Both the position numbers and the translations under genes were made by a program. This document shows, piece by piece, positions 28,449 to 36,990 of a stretch of 64,000 nucleotides of DNA. Within the stretch, counting starts at the first letter, position 1, and each line of letters opens with the position of its first letter. The stretch is from Clostridium sartagoforme (lineage in GTDB: Bacteria; Bacillota; Clostridia; Clostridiales; Clostridiaceae), in contig NZ_SRYR01000001.1 in assembly GCF_004794105.1 (NCBI RefSeq), positions 310,001-374,000 on the forward strand, read 5' to 3'. Under the pieces are notes generated by a model that saw only the letters and a list, made by a program, of their open reading frames with translations, searched no databases and was not told where the DNA came from.

Positions 28449-28511
28449 GGATATATATTATATTGTGATGACTTAAAGCCAGCGATGGAACAAGCAATAT
28501 AATATATATCC
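28449..28511. repeat. 17-bp perfect inverted repeat in intergenic region
   Basis: GGATATATATTATATTG (28449-28465) is the exact inverse complement of 28495-28511, separated by 29 bases. It lies just past the 3' end of the small minus-strand gene and may fold as its transcript end, but no T-run follows on that strand. The region 28302-28448 shows nothing else. Confidence 0.7.
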
Positions 28512-28517
28512 GAAATT

Positions 28518-28688
28518 TTATTTATTATGAGATAGCTTTGATCTCTTAGTAAATTTTTTACCATTTGAATGTGAGCCTTTTTTAACTCCATTTTCTATTC
28601 CAATTTCAGCTCCTGATTCTGAATACATTTTTCTAAGTTCTGCATTAGATTTTGGTCTATCTTTTTGTCTGTTTTTATTATTATCCAT
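28518..28688 (-). CDS. small basic protein, 56 residues, unknown function
   Basis: This is a lysine-, asparagine- and serine-rich hydrophilic protein of 56 residues with no signal or membrane segment. It contains SNAELRKMYSESGAEIGIENG in the middle and a basic C-terminus (KKFTKRSKLSHNK). ATG 28688 is favoured: on the minus strand GGAGG lies 8 bases before it, while the TTG at 28703 overlaps that site. The composition resembles small spore-associated or nucleic-acid-binding proteins of clostridia, but I cannot assign it to a named family. It is a monocistronic minus-strand gene between two plus-strand operons. Confidence 0.65.
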   Translation of the reverse strand: MDNNKNRQKDRPKSNAELRKMYSESGAEIGIENGVKKGSHSNGKKFTKRSKLSHNK

Positions 28689-28863
28689 TTTAGTTACCTC
28701 CAAGATATTTATCTTTAGTAGTTTGTCCGATTATAAAGAAAAAATATTATAAAATAAGATGATATTAATCCATTTAAAATTGAAATTACAAACTACTTTT
28801 AGAATGTGTGATTATATACATTTATAGATTATTATGGTAAAATTAAATATAAATTAAATATTT

Positions 28864-28950
28864 AGCTAGGGGTGCCATAAGGCTGAGAAATAAGCTTAAG
28901 ATTATTAACCCTAATTACCTGAACTGGATAATGCCAGCGTAGGAAAGCTT
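28864..28950 (+). ncRNA. TPP riboswitch (THI element)
   Basis: The conserved THI-box segments are present: GGGGTGCC, GGCTGAGA, ACCCTAATTACCTGAACTGGATAATGCCAGCGTAGG and P1 arms AGCT/AGCT. A terminator (28990-29021) follows, so thiamine pyrophosphate binding should end transcription before thiD. Confidence 0.95.
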
Positions 28951-28989
28951 TAAATAGTGTATAAATTAAAACACCATTTAGTAACTACT

Positions 28990-29021
28990 AGCTATATCAA
29001 ATTTAGGATATAGCTTTTTTT
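28990..29021 (+). terminator. riboswitch-controlled terminator before thiD
   Basis: AGCTATATC (28990-28998) pairs with GATATAGCT (29007-29015), followed by TTTTTT. It is the expression platform of the TPP riboswitch. Confidence 0.85.
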
Positions 29022-29045
29022 ATTATAATTTTAGGAGGATTTCAA

Positions 29046-29843
29046 ATGGAAAAATATAAAATACCAACATTAACTATTGCAGGTTCAGACTCTTCAGGAG
29101 GAGCTGGAGTTCAAGCAGATTTAAAGACGTTTAGTGCTATTGGTACATACGGAATGAGTGTGATTACAGCAATAACAGCTCAAAACACTGAAGGTGTATT
29201 TATGGTAGAAGACTTAAGTAAGGAGATTATTAGAAAACAAATAAAAGTTGTTATAGAAGATATAAAACCTAAGGCTATTAAGATAGGTATGGTTTCTAAT
29301 CCAGAAATAATTAATGAGATTGTTGAGACTTTAGGGCAATACGATATTGAATACTTAGTTGTAGATCCAGTAATGATATCAAAAAGTGGATTTTACTTAT
29401 TAAAGCCAGAAGCAAAGGATGCTTTAATTAAAAATCTTATTCCAAAGGCATATATTTTAACGCCAAATACTTTAGAAGCAGAAGAAATAAGTGGTATTAA
29501 AATAAATACTTTAGAAGATATGAAAGAGGCTGGAGAAAAGATTTTAGAACTTGGACCTAAGTATGTATTAATGAAAGGTGGACATTTAGAAGGTGAAGCA
29601 ATTGATATACTAATTGGTAAAGATGTCTATAAGGAATTAAAGTCAGAAAGGCTTAATAATAAAAATACTCATGGAACTGGATGTACATTATCATCTGCTA
29701 TAACTTCCTACTTAGCTCTAGGCAATAATATAGAAAAGGCAGTGGAGTTAGCTAAGGAATATATCACTAATGCTATTAAAAATAGCTTTGATATAGGTAA
29801 GGGAGTAGGCCCAGTTAATCATTTTTATAAATTTATGGAATAA
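29046..29843 (+). CDS. thiD: hydroxymethylpyrimidine/phosphomethylpyrimidine kinase
   Basis: The enzyme phosphorylates HMP to HMP-P and HMP-PP for thiamine synthesis. The 265-residue ribokinase-like protein has the N-terminal TIAGSDSSGGAGVQADLKTF, the substrate region VDPVMISKSG, TPNTLEAE and the anion-hole/catalytic motif KNTHGTGCTLSSAI. TTAGGAGG precedes the ATG. Control by the TPP riboswitch directly upstream confirms a thiamine role over the related pyridoxal kinase activity. No other thi genes follow, so this may serve HMP salvage together with genes elsewhere. Confidence 0.95.
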   Translation: MEKYKIPTLTIAGSDSSGGAGVQADLKTFSAIGTYGMSVITAITAQNTEGVFMVEDLSKEIIRKQIKVVIEDIKPKAIKIGMVSNPEIINEIVETLGQYDIEYLVVDPVMISKSGFYLLKPEAKDALIKNLIPKAYILTPNTLEAEEISGIKINTLEDMKEAGEKILELGPKYVLMKGGHLEGEAIDILIGKDVYKELKSERLNNKNTHGTGCTLSSAITSYLALGNNIEKAVELAKEYITNAIKNSFDIGKGVGPVNHFYKFME

Positions 29844-30019
29844 GAAAGAGAATATTTTATTGAAACCAATAGAGATATAAATTGAATATAGATAAAAGTT
29901 ACAAATAAGTATTGAGTGTACAAGTTATAACTAAAAGTAAAAATCTGCTTAATTTAAATTGCTTTTAATTTATGGAAATGATACCATTAAATAAAATTAA
30001 TTTGAAAAGGGAGATTGAT

Positions 30020-30430
30020 ATGGAAAAGATTGAGAATGAACAAAGAGTAGGGAGTGGTATTACAATCCTGTCAATAGTCTACTTAGTATTTCAAGGCTTT
30101 GGATTATTTGCATTAGTATCTAGTATTGTTATGAAGGAGCAAATTATTGCAAAGTTAGCTGAGTCCGGAGCTGTCTTAGCATTTAACTCAGCTGAAATAA
30201 TTATATCAATAATATTATCAATAATTTTTATAGCATCATTAATATTAATATTAATGAAGAAATCAATAGGAGCCTATTTATTTATTGCAGTACAAGCACT
30301 GTCTATTATTTATAATATAATAACTGGAGCATTTACTTTTGCGTCAATATTTGGATTAATATTACCAGGATTAATGATATACCTATTATATAGGAAGAAA
30401 GAAATATATTTTGAAAGATTAAAATTTTAG
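30020..30430 (+). CDS. small integral membrane protein, unknown function
   Basis: This is a 136-residue protein with four predicted membrane segments and short loops, the last ending in YLLYRKKEIYFERLKF. ATG 30020 is chosen because AAGGGAG lies 6 bases before it; the in-frame ATG at 29972 has no ribosome binding site. No motif identifies a function. It stands alone between the thiD gene and a terminator. Confidence 0.7.
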   Translation: MEKIENEQRVGSGITILSIVYLVFQGFGLFALVSSIVMKEQIIAKLAESGAVLAFNSAEIIISIILSIIFIASLILILMKKSIGAYLFIAVQALSIIYNIITGAFTFASIFGLILPGLMIYLLYRKKEIYFERLKF

Positions 30431-30436
30431 AATTAA

Positions 30437-30470
30437 AATAGAGTTATCAAATAGATAGCTCTATTTTTAT
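30437..30470 (+). terminator. terminator after the 30020 gene
   Basis: AAATAGAGTTATC pairs with GATAGCTCTATTT and is followed by a T-run. Confidence 0.8.
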
Positions 30471-30850
30471 AACAACCTTTTATAAAATAATATATTATTT
30501 TATTATAATCTAATATAGAAGAAATTATTTATATAGAAATAATAATAAAAAATTAGTTGAGTGCAATGGTAAAATATATAAAATTTCACGGTGTTGAAAA
30601 CGTTTTTTAATTTTGTTAATATAAAATTAAGATGTTATTCAAATTAAATTGATAAAATAAAGTTTAAATATATGATTTTATAGATTAATTTTTATTTAGT
30701 TAAGATATATTATTAATAATAAAACTAAGAACATAAGTAATAATGTATAGAATAGATATAATTTATTAGAGAGTTTATGTATATTTTGAAATAATATTAA
30801 TTTATATTATTAATTATTTATATTTTACTATTATTATGGGGGAAAATATT
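30471..30850. other. AT-rich gap upstream of cdaR
   Basis: About 380 bases without a gene. The only marked element is TTGAAAACGTTTTT at 30594-30607, which has the left half and centre of a CcpA catabolite-response element but lacks the CA at the end. Otherwise the stretch is very AT-rich and no promoter stands out. Confidence 0.4.
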
Positions 30851-31984
30851 GTGCTAAATTATGAGTTATGTAAAAGAATATTAAATAGATTAACACCTAT
30901 ATTTAATAAGGATGTAAATATTATAGGAACGGATGGGGTAATAATTACATCAAGCAATAAGAAAAGAGAAGGTACCTATCATGAAGGAGCAAGAATTTGT
31001 GCTAGTAGTAATAGAAATATAGTTATTACAAAAAAAAATCAGCATATGTATCGAGGTAGTAAAAGTGGGGTGAATATGCCAATTACTTATAATAATAGAG
31101 TGATTGGGGTAATTGGAATTACAGGTACAGCTGAGGAAGTTATTCCATATGGACCATTAGTAAAAGAGTTAGTAGAAATGATTATTAATGAAATGGATAG
31201 TAGAATAGCTAAGGCATCTAAGACTAATAGTAGAAAAGAATTTTTTAAAGATATAATTCAGGATACTGATGTTAAAGATATGGATTATTACATTTCAAGG
31301 GCAAAATTATTAGAAATAGATTTGGAAATTCCGAGAAGAATGATATTTTTAAAAATCTTGGATTCTAATCAGTTGGATTATCAAAAGATTGAGATTTTAT
31401 TTAGAGATATATTTAATAATGAAATATTAAATATAAATAATGAGAAACTAGTATTATTGAATAGTTGTAATAATGTTGATGAAATGATAAAAAAATTACT
31501 TTTTGAATTAGAATCTAATTTAGATGAAAAAATAAAGTATTATTTCATAATAGGTGAAGAATGTAAGAGTTTAGTTGATTATCATAATGTATACTCTAGT
31601 ATGAGTGTAATAGACTCTATTATTCCGAAGGATACAACTGAAAAAGTGATATATATGAGAGATTACGAGATTAGATTACTTATAAATGGATTATCTACCG
31701 AAAGTAAAAAGGTGTACCTAAGTAAATATATTAATGTGTTTAGTGAAAAAAACAAAGCAACTAAGGAACTTTTAAGAACCATAAAAGTATACTTTACAAA
31801 TAATATGAAAATAAGTGATACTGCTAAATCTATGTATATGCATAGAAACACAGTAATGTATAGGCTAAATAAATTTAAAGATTTATATGGATTAGATTTA
31901 TCACAACCCTATGAATGTGCTAAATTATATTTAGGTATACTTATTTATGAAGACGATTTAATAAAAATGAATAAAGATAATTAG
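30851..31984 (+). CDS. cdaR: CdaR-family sugar-diacid/glycerate regulator
   Basis: This is a 377-residue transcription activator. An N-terminal sugar-diacid recognition domain (about 1-130; ILNRLTPIFNKDVNIIGTDGVIITSS, YNNRVIGVIGITG) leads to a central region and a C-terminal PucR-type helix-turn-helix (about 310-370; YFTNNMKISDTAKSMYMHRNTVMYRLNKF). GTG 30851 is the likely start: GGGGGA at 30838-30843 is 7 bases away, whereas ATG 30836 sits on that site. The glycerate kinase gene follows, the usual CdaR target. It probably activates it in response to glycerate or a related acid. Confidence 0.9.
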   Translation: MLNYELCKRILNRLTPIFNKDVNIIGTDGVIITSSNKKREGTYHEGARICASSNRNIVITKKNQHMYRGSKSGVNMPITYNNRVIGVIGITGTAEEVIPYGPLVKELVEMIINEMDSRIAKASKTNSRKEFFKDIIQDTDVKDMDYYISRAKLLEIDLEIPRRMIFLKILDSNQLDYQKIEILFRDIFNNEILNINNEKLVLLNSCNNVDEMIKKLLFELESNLDEKIKYYFIIGEECKSLVDYHNVYSSMSVIDSIIPKDTTEKVIYMRDYEIRLLINGLSTESKKVYLSKYINVFSEKNKATKELLRTIKVYFTNNMKISDTAKSMYMHRNTVMYRLNKFKDLYGLDLSQPYECAKLYLGILIYEDDLIKMNKDN

Positions 31985-32018
31985 TTTTAAACTCATTATG
32001 TAGTATAGGTTTTAAATT

Positions 32019-32072
32019 AAAGAGATATTAGCGATGATTTATAAATAATTCATTAACTAATATCTCTTTTTT
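32019..32072 (+). terminator. terminator after cdaR
   Basis: AGAGATATTAG (32021-32031) pairs with CTAATATCTCT and is followed by TTTTTT. Confidence 0.85.
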
Positions 32073-32170
32073 ATTTAATATAGCAAGAATAAGACCAATT
32101 TTTTTGTGCATTGGAAACAAAAAACACAGTAAAAATCATTAAAATATTATAATCTAAATACATTGATTAG

Positions 32171-32185
32171 AATGTTGTAAACATT
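32171..32185 (+). promoter_or_regulatory. small palindrome upstream of glycerate kinase
   Basis: AATGTT-GTA-AACATT is a perfect 6-bp inverted repeat 47 bases before the start of glxK. It could be a CdaR binding site, but only one copy is present. Confidence 0.35.
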
Positions 32186-32231
32186 TACTATTTTAAGTGT
32201 AGATAATATTAGCATAAAAGGTGGTGAGCAT

Positions 32232-33380
32232 ATGAAAGTAGTGATTGCCCCGGATTCTTATAAGGGAAGTTTAACGGCAATGGAAGTAGCCAGTTGTATT
32301 GAAGAGGGAATAAAAAGATACAATAAAAATATAGAAGTGGTAAAAGTTCCTATGGCAGATGGTGGAGAAGGTACTGTTCAAGCATTAGTAGACGCAACAG
32401 GAGGTAGAATAATAAATCTAAAGGTATGTGACCCATTATTAAGAGAAGTAGATTCTTTCTACGGAATACTTGGTGATGGCAATACAGCTATTATAGAAAT
32501 GGCAGCAGCTTCTGGAATAAACTTGTTGGACCGTAATGAACTTAATCCATTAATTACTTCAACTTATGGAACAGGGCAGATAATTAATGATGCAATTGAA
32601 AGAGGATGTAAAAACATAATAGTCGGTATTGGTGGAAGTGGAACAAATGATGGCGGAGCAGGAATGTTAAGAGCCTTGGGGATAAGATTTCTAAATGAAG
32701 AAGGTAGAGATATTCAAGAAGGGGGGGCAGCTTTAAAGGAATTACATAGTATTGATAAAAAAAATTTTAATAAGAGAATTTCAAAATGTAATATAAAAGT
32801 TGCCTGTGATGTAGATAATCCATTATGTGGTTTAAATGGAGCTTCCCATGTTTTTGGACCACAAAAAGGTGCGAGTAAAGAAGATATAGAATTATTAGAT
32901 GAGGCATTAAATCAATATGCAAAAATAATAAAAAATGAATTCAATATAGATGTTTTAAATATTCCAGGATCAGGAGCAGCTGGTGGTAGTGGAGCGGCAT
33001 TTTTAGCAATAGGTTCAAAGCTTGAAAGAGGCATTGATATAGTAATTAACGAAACAAACCTACAAACAATGATTGAAAGTGCAGATATAGTATTTACTGG
33101 AGAAGGAAGAATTGATTTTCAGACAAAGTTTGGTAAAGCTCCATATGGAGTTGCAAAAGAAGCCAAAAAAAATGGACTTCCTGTAATAGCTATTTGCGGG
33201 GAGATTGGAGAAGGATACGATGAACTTTATAATCATGGCTTTACAAGCATTTTTAGTATAGTAAATAAGCCTATGACATTGGAAGAGAGCATTAAGGATT
33301 CAAAGAAATTAATAAGGGATGTTTCAGAAAGAATAGTAAGGGTTATATGTGAAGGAGATAAATATCTAGATGGAAATTAA
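32232..33380 (+). CDS. glxK: glycerate kinase (GlxK/GarK family)
   Basis: The enzyme phosphorylates D-glycerate, probably to 2-phosphoglycerate, feeding lower glycolysis. The 382-residue class I glycerate kinase has the N-terminal VVIAPDSYKGSLTA, VPMADGGEGTVQAL, GIGGSGTNDGGAGML and PGSGAAGGSGA motifs and the C-terminal region VFTGEGRIDFQTKFGKAP. GGTGGTGA lies before the ATG. The adjacent cdaR gene and its terminator suggest a regulator-plus-target pair. The DUF3307 gene starts within 20 bases of its stop and is probably cotranscribed. Confidence 0.94.
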   Translation: MKVVIAPDSYKGSLTAMEVASCIEEGIKRYNKNIEVVKVPMADGGEGTVQALVDATGGRIINLKVCDPLLREVDSFYGILGDGNTAIIEMAAASGINLLDRNELNPLITSTYGTGQIINDAIERGCKNIIVGIGGSGTNDGGAGMLRALGIRFLNEEGRDIQEGGAALKELHSIDKKNFNKRISKCNIKVACDVDNPLCGLNGASHVFGPQKGASKEDIELLDEALNQYAKIIKNEFNIDVLNIPGSGAAGGSGAAFLAIGSKLERGIDIVINETNLQTMIESADIVFTGEGRIDFQTKFGKAPYGVAKEAKKNGLPVIAICGEIGEGYDELYNHGFTSIFSIVNKPMTLEESIKDSKKLIRDVSERIVRVICEGDKYLDGN

Positions 33381-33397
33381 TTAATAGAGGTGAGATT

Positions 33398-33730
33398 ATT
33401 ATAAAAGATATTATATTTATTTTAATGGCTCATGCAACTGGTGATTACTTATTTCAAACTCCACACTTAGCGGAATGTAAGGGCAAAGATAATTATGTTT
33501 TATTTATACATTCAATTCTATATTCTTGTGGTATTATGTTTGTTTCATATTTATTAAGTTATAGTGTTAATTTAACACAATTAGCAGTAATTTCAATAAT
33601 ACATTTTCCTATTGATTATGTTAAGGCAAGAGGAATAACACCTAAATATTTTGGCGAAAAATATGCCTTATATATAGATCAGATTATTCATTACATTATT
33701 TTAATATTAGTATTTAAAATAAATTTATAA
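33398..33730 (+). CDS. DUF3307 membrane protein, probably starting at a non-AUG codon
   Basis: This is an integral membrane protein of about 110 residues with three hydrophobic segments and the DUF3307 signature AHATGDYLFQTPHLAE near its N-terminus; family function is unknown. The ATG at 33425 has no ribosome binding site and would remove most of the first membrane segment. AGAGGTGAG at 33386-33394 instead points to ATT 33398 or ATA 33401, whose in-frame translation (IIKDIIFIL before MAHATG) restores that segment. The start is therefore provisional. It lies 17 bases after glxK and 60 bases before the ABC transporter locus. Confidence 0.7.
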   Translation: MIKDIIFILMAHATGDYLFQTPHLAECKGKDNYVLFIHSILYSCGIMFVSYLLSYSVNLTQLAVISIIHFPIDYVKARGITPKYFGEKYALYIDQIIHYIILILVFKINL

Positions 33731-33790
33731 ATAAAAAATATACGATATGTTAACTTTTATAGTTTTCTATCTAAGAGAGGTGTTGAGAAG

Positions 33791-34720
33791 GTGAAGATGG
33801 AGCTAGATTCGAAATATAATTTGAAAAATAAAAAAAGAATGTCTTTAAAAACTAAGGAAGCCTTAACAGGATGGTTATTTATATCACCAGCTTTAATAGG
33901 ATTTTCAATATTTACTTTTGGTTCAATAATATATTCATTATATTTATCATTAACTGATTATGACCTTATGACTAAGCCTAAATTTATAGGGTTAGAGAAT
34001 TTTATACGAGCTTTTACAAAGGATGAATATTTTTATAAATTTTTTGGGAATACATTATATTTTGTAGTTTTTTTGGTGCCAATAGTATTAGTTATATCAT
34101 TGTTATTAGCTTTACTTATAAATAAAAAAGTGGGAAGGATGACTAAAGCTTATAGAGTAGCATTATTTCTACCAAGTATAACTTCTACAATAGCAGTTAG
34201 CATGGTTTGGCTATGGATATTTAATCCTGATATGGGATTAATAAATAACTTGCTAACAGCAATAGGATTTAATAATCCACCTATGTGGCTAAATAGTCCA
34301 GAGACAAGTAAGATGGCGTTAATAATCATGCGTGTATGGCAGATGAGTGGTTATTATATGATAATGTTTTTAGCAGGACTGCAAACGATTCCTGAAAGTT
34401 TGTATGAATCTGCACAAGTAGATGGGGCTAATAAGATTCAAAGCTTTTTTAAAATAACATTACCAATGCTATCTAATACAACATTTGTAGTTATTATTTT
34501 ACTAGTTATTGAAGCATTTAATATGTTTGAGTCAATTTTTATAATGACAAATGGTGGGCCTTTAGGTTCAACTAGTACAATTATGTACTATATCTATGAG
34601 CAAGGCTTTGGAAATTATAATATGGGATATGCATCAGCTATAGCTTGGATATTCTTTGTAATTATTATGATAATAACATTAATTCAATATAAATTTAGAA
34701 ATGAACAGGGGGGAGAATAA
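33791..34720 (+). CDS. ABC sugar transporter permease (MalF/UgpA type)
   Basis: This 309-residue inner-membrane permease forms the channel for a carbohydrate ABC importer. Six membrane segments and the EAA loop (ESAQVDGANKIQSFFKITLPML, about 205-226) that contacts the ATPase are visible. The likely start is GTG 33791 after AGAGGTG; ATG 33797 is also possible. The second permease and the solute-binding protein follow directly. No ATPase gene is in this locus, so a shared MsmK-like ATPase elsewhere is expected, as in other Firmicutes sugar importers. Substrate is unknown but genes downstream suggest an amino sugar or glycan. Confidence 0.9.
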   Translation: MKMELDSKYNLKNKKRMSLKTKEALTGWLFISPALIGFSIFTFGSIIYSLYLSLTDYDLMTKPKFIGLENFIRAFTKDEYFYKFFGNTLYFVVFLVPIVLVISLLLALLINKKVGRMTKAYRVALFLPSITSTIAVSMVWLWIFNPDMGLINNLLTAIGFNNPPMWLNSPETSKMALIIMRVWQMSGYYMIMFLAGLQTIPESLYESAQVDGANKIQSFFKITLPMLSNTTFVVIILLVIEAFNMFESIFIMTNGGPLGSTSTIMYYIYEQGFGNYNMGYASAIAWIFFVIIMIITLIQYKFRNEQGGE

Positions 34721-34721
34721 G

Positions 34722-35573
34722 GTGATTATATCTAAAAGAAAAAGCAAAATAATTGGAAATACATCATATCACATTTTTATGATTATATTAAGTTTAATAA
34801 TGATTTATCCATTTATATGGGCTGTTATGTCTTCTTTTAAGCCTGTTGAACAGCTATATTCAGGAAATCCTTTAAATATTATACCAACTGAATTTACTTT
34901 AGAAAATTATAAAAGATTAATGGAAGTTTTACCTTTTGATAAGATGCTTTTTAATTCTATTTTCTTATCTATAACTATACCAATAGCCATGATTATAGTA
35001 GCATCTTTAGCTGCTTACGCAGTAACAAGAATTGAATTTAAAGGTAGAAATATATTATTCTTTGCTTTTATAGCTACAATGATGATACCAAGCCATGTAA
35101 CTCTTATACCTAATTATAAAATAATTGTAGATATGAATTTATACAATAGCTTTACAGCAATTTTCTTATCCAGTATGTTTACAGCATCAAATGCATTTAA
35201 TATATTTTTCTTTAGGCAATATTTTTTAAGTATTCCAAAAGATTTAGAAAATGCAGCAATAGTAGATGGATGCTCTAAAATAGGTATATTTTTCAAGATA
35301 GTATTACCAAATGCTAAACCAGCAATAGCAACAACAGCAATTTTATCCTTTAGAAATGTATGGAATTCATTTCTATGGCCAATGTTAGTTATAAATGATT
35401 ACGATAAACTTCCTCTTACTGTAGGGTTAAACTACCTTAAAGGAAGTGAACCTAACTGGGCAGTATTATTAGCTGGTGCAACTCTTAGTATAATTCCTAT
35501 TGTAATTATATTCTTAGTATTCCAAAAATACTTTATGGCATCAACAATGAACTCAGGTTTTGGAGGAAAATAA
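34722..35573 (+). CDS. ABC sugar transporter permease (MalG/UgpE type)
   Basis: This is the partner permease, 283 residues with six membrane segments and the EAA loop ENAAIVDGCSKIGIFFKIVLPNAKP at about 180-205. GTG 34722 is the likely start: the GGGGGGAG ribosome binding site (34707-34714) is inside the end of the upstream gene, whereas the ATG at 34701 lies before it. The two permease genes are separated by one base, so translation is coupled. Together with the binding protein they make a carbohydrate uptake (CUT1) importer. Confidence 0.9.
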   Translation: MIISKRKSKIIGNTSYHIFMIILSLIMIYPFIWAVMSSFKPVEQLYSGNPLNIIPTEFTLENYKRLMEVLPFDKMLFNSIFLSITIPIAMIIVASLAAYAVTRIEFKGRNILFFAFIATMMIPSHVTLIPNYKIIVDMNLYNSFTAIFLSSMFTASNAFNIFFFRQYFLSIPKDLENAAIVDGCSKIGIFFKIVLPNAKPAIATTAILSFRNVWNSFLWPMLVINDYDKLPLTVGLNYLKGSEPNWAVLLAGATLSIIPIVIIFLVFQKYFMASTMNSGFGGK

Positions 35574-35647
35574 ATATATTAATCTGTAAAACGAGGAGAA
35601 ATTATTATTTCTCTTTGATATATAAATTATAAAACGGAGGGATTTTA

Positions 35648-36928
35648 ATGAAAAAATTATTAAAAAAATCAATTGTTGTATTACTATCATTAGTAATGAC
35701 TATTGGTCTCGTAAGTTGTGGTAGCTCTGATAAAGGAAAGGATAGCGCTAGTGCAGATAATCCAAAGACATTAAAAGTTTATACTTGGTGGGATATAACT
35801 AAATTTGAACATCTTCAAAAGATGAAGGAAGATTTTGAAAGTAAAAATCCTGATATTAAGCTTGAATTTATAACTGTTTCTGGCGATAGTTATGCTGATA
35901 CAATGATTACTAAACTAGCTGGAGGAGAAACACCAGATGTAATGATGCTTGCAATGGATCAAGTACCACGTTATGCAAAAAAGGACATGATTATGCCATT
36001 AGATGATTTAGCAAATCAAGAATATAAGGATTCATTATATCAAGTTGTTAAAGATGCTTTAACTGTTGATGGAAAAATGTATGCAGCAGGACGTGATGTT
36101 ACTCCTAAAGTAATGTATATAAATACGAAAATGTTTAAAGATGCAGGAGTTGAAATTCCAAGTGATACATGGACAATGGATGAATTTGTAGAAAAAGCAA
36201 AACAACTTACTAAAGGTTCAGGAGCAGATGCTCAATGGGGATATTTTTGGAAAAACTTCACAGATCAAACATATGCTCATATAGCTGCTTTTGGAGGAAA
36301 ATTATATTCAGAAGATGGAAAATCAAGTGTATTATCAACTGATGAAAATACAAAGAAGGCTGTGCAATTTATGTATGATTTAACAAATACTTATAAGGTT
36401 TGTCCAACTAATGCACAAGCAACTCAATTTGGTGATAATGAATATTCAGCATTTATGGCTAATAAAGTAGCAATGCAAATAGGTTCACTTTCAACAGTAT
36501 CAACTTTGGATACTAATAAAACTGAATATACTGTATTACCAATACCATCTGTTAATGGTGTTAGTAAATCTTCTTCATTTGTAAATACATGGGTTATTCC
36601 AAAAGGTGCAGAAAATCCAGAATTATCTTGGCGTGTAGTTGAGTTCTTATCAGGAAAAGATGGACAACAAATCGCTTTAGATATGAAGTTCGGTTTACCA
36701 GCTTCAAATAAAGTTGATACAACAAACTTTGTGAGCGAAAATGATTACAATAAATATTTTGTAGATGCTCTAGAAACAGCTGTTCCATATCAAGTTAATA
36801 TAAATGGTTCAGAGTTTCAAAATATGTTTGTAAAGGAATGTGAATCTCTTTGGGCAGGAGCTATTACTCCTGATGAATTTGAACAAAGAGTAGATGAACA
36901 AGGAAAAGAAATTTTAAGTAAAGAATAA
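35648..36928 (+). CDS. extracellular sugar-binding lipoprotein of ABC transporter
   Basis: This is a 426-residue family 1 solute-binding protein that would deliver a sugar to the permeases encoded just upstream. The signal sequence ends in GLVSC with the lipidated cysteine at 25, followed by a low-complexity linker. The mature part begins LKVYTWWDITKFEHLQKMKEDFESKNPDIK, typical of CUT1 binding proteins. ATG follows CGGAGGGA. It is the third gene of the transporter set; a stable hairpin (36936-36965) after it may separate its abundant mRNA from the downstream kinase and SIS genes. Substrate cannot be told from sequence. Confidence 0.92.
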   Translation: MKKLLKKSIVVLLSLVMTIGLVSCGSSDKGKDSASADNPKTLKVYTWWDITKFEHLQKMKEDFESKNPDIKLEFITVSGDSYADTMITKLAGGETPDVMMLAMDQVPRYAKKDMIMPLDDLANQEYKDSLYQVVKDALTVDGKMYAAGRDVTPKVMYINTKMFKDAGVEIPSDTWTMDEFVEKAKQLTKGSGADAQWGYFWKNFTDQTYAHIAAFGGKLYSEDGKSSVLSTDENTKKAVQFMYDLTNTYKVCPTNAQATQFGDNEYSAFMANKVAMQIGSLSTVSTLDTNKTEYTVLPIPSVNGVSKSSSFVNTWVIPKGAENPELSWRVVEFLSGKDGQQIALDMKFGLPASNKVDTTNFVSENDYNKYFVDALETAVPYQVNINGSEFQNMFVKECESLWAGAITPDEFEQRVDEQGKEILSKE

Positions 36929-36935
36929 AAATTAG

Positions 36936-36965
36936 AATTTGGGAGGCCGAAAGGCATCCCAAATT
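36936..36965 (+). other. intercistronic hairpin with GAAA tetraloop after binding-protein gene
   Basis: AATTTGGGA-G-GCC and GGC-A-TCCCAAATT form a stem capped by GAAA. No T-run follows, so it is more likely a 3'-end stabiliser or weak attenuator than a full terminator. Confidence 0.7.
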
Positions 36966-36990
36966 TACTATTTAAAATTGGGAGAATAAT

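Noticed and set aside
28406-28591. 61-codon minus-strand frame overlapping the end of the small basic protein gene
   Set aside because: It overlaps the better-supported 28518-28688 gene and includes the inverted repeat; no ribosome binding site was seen.
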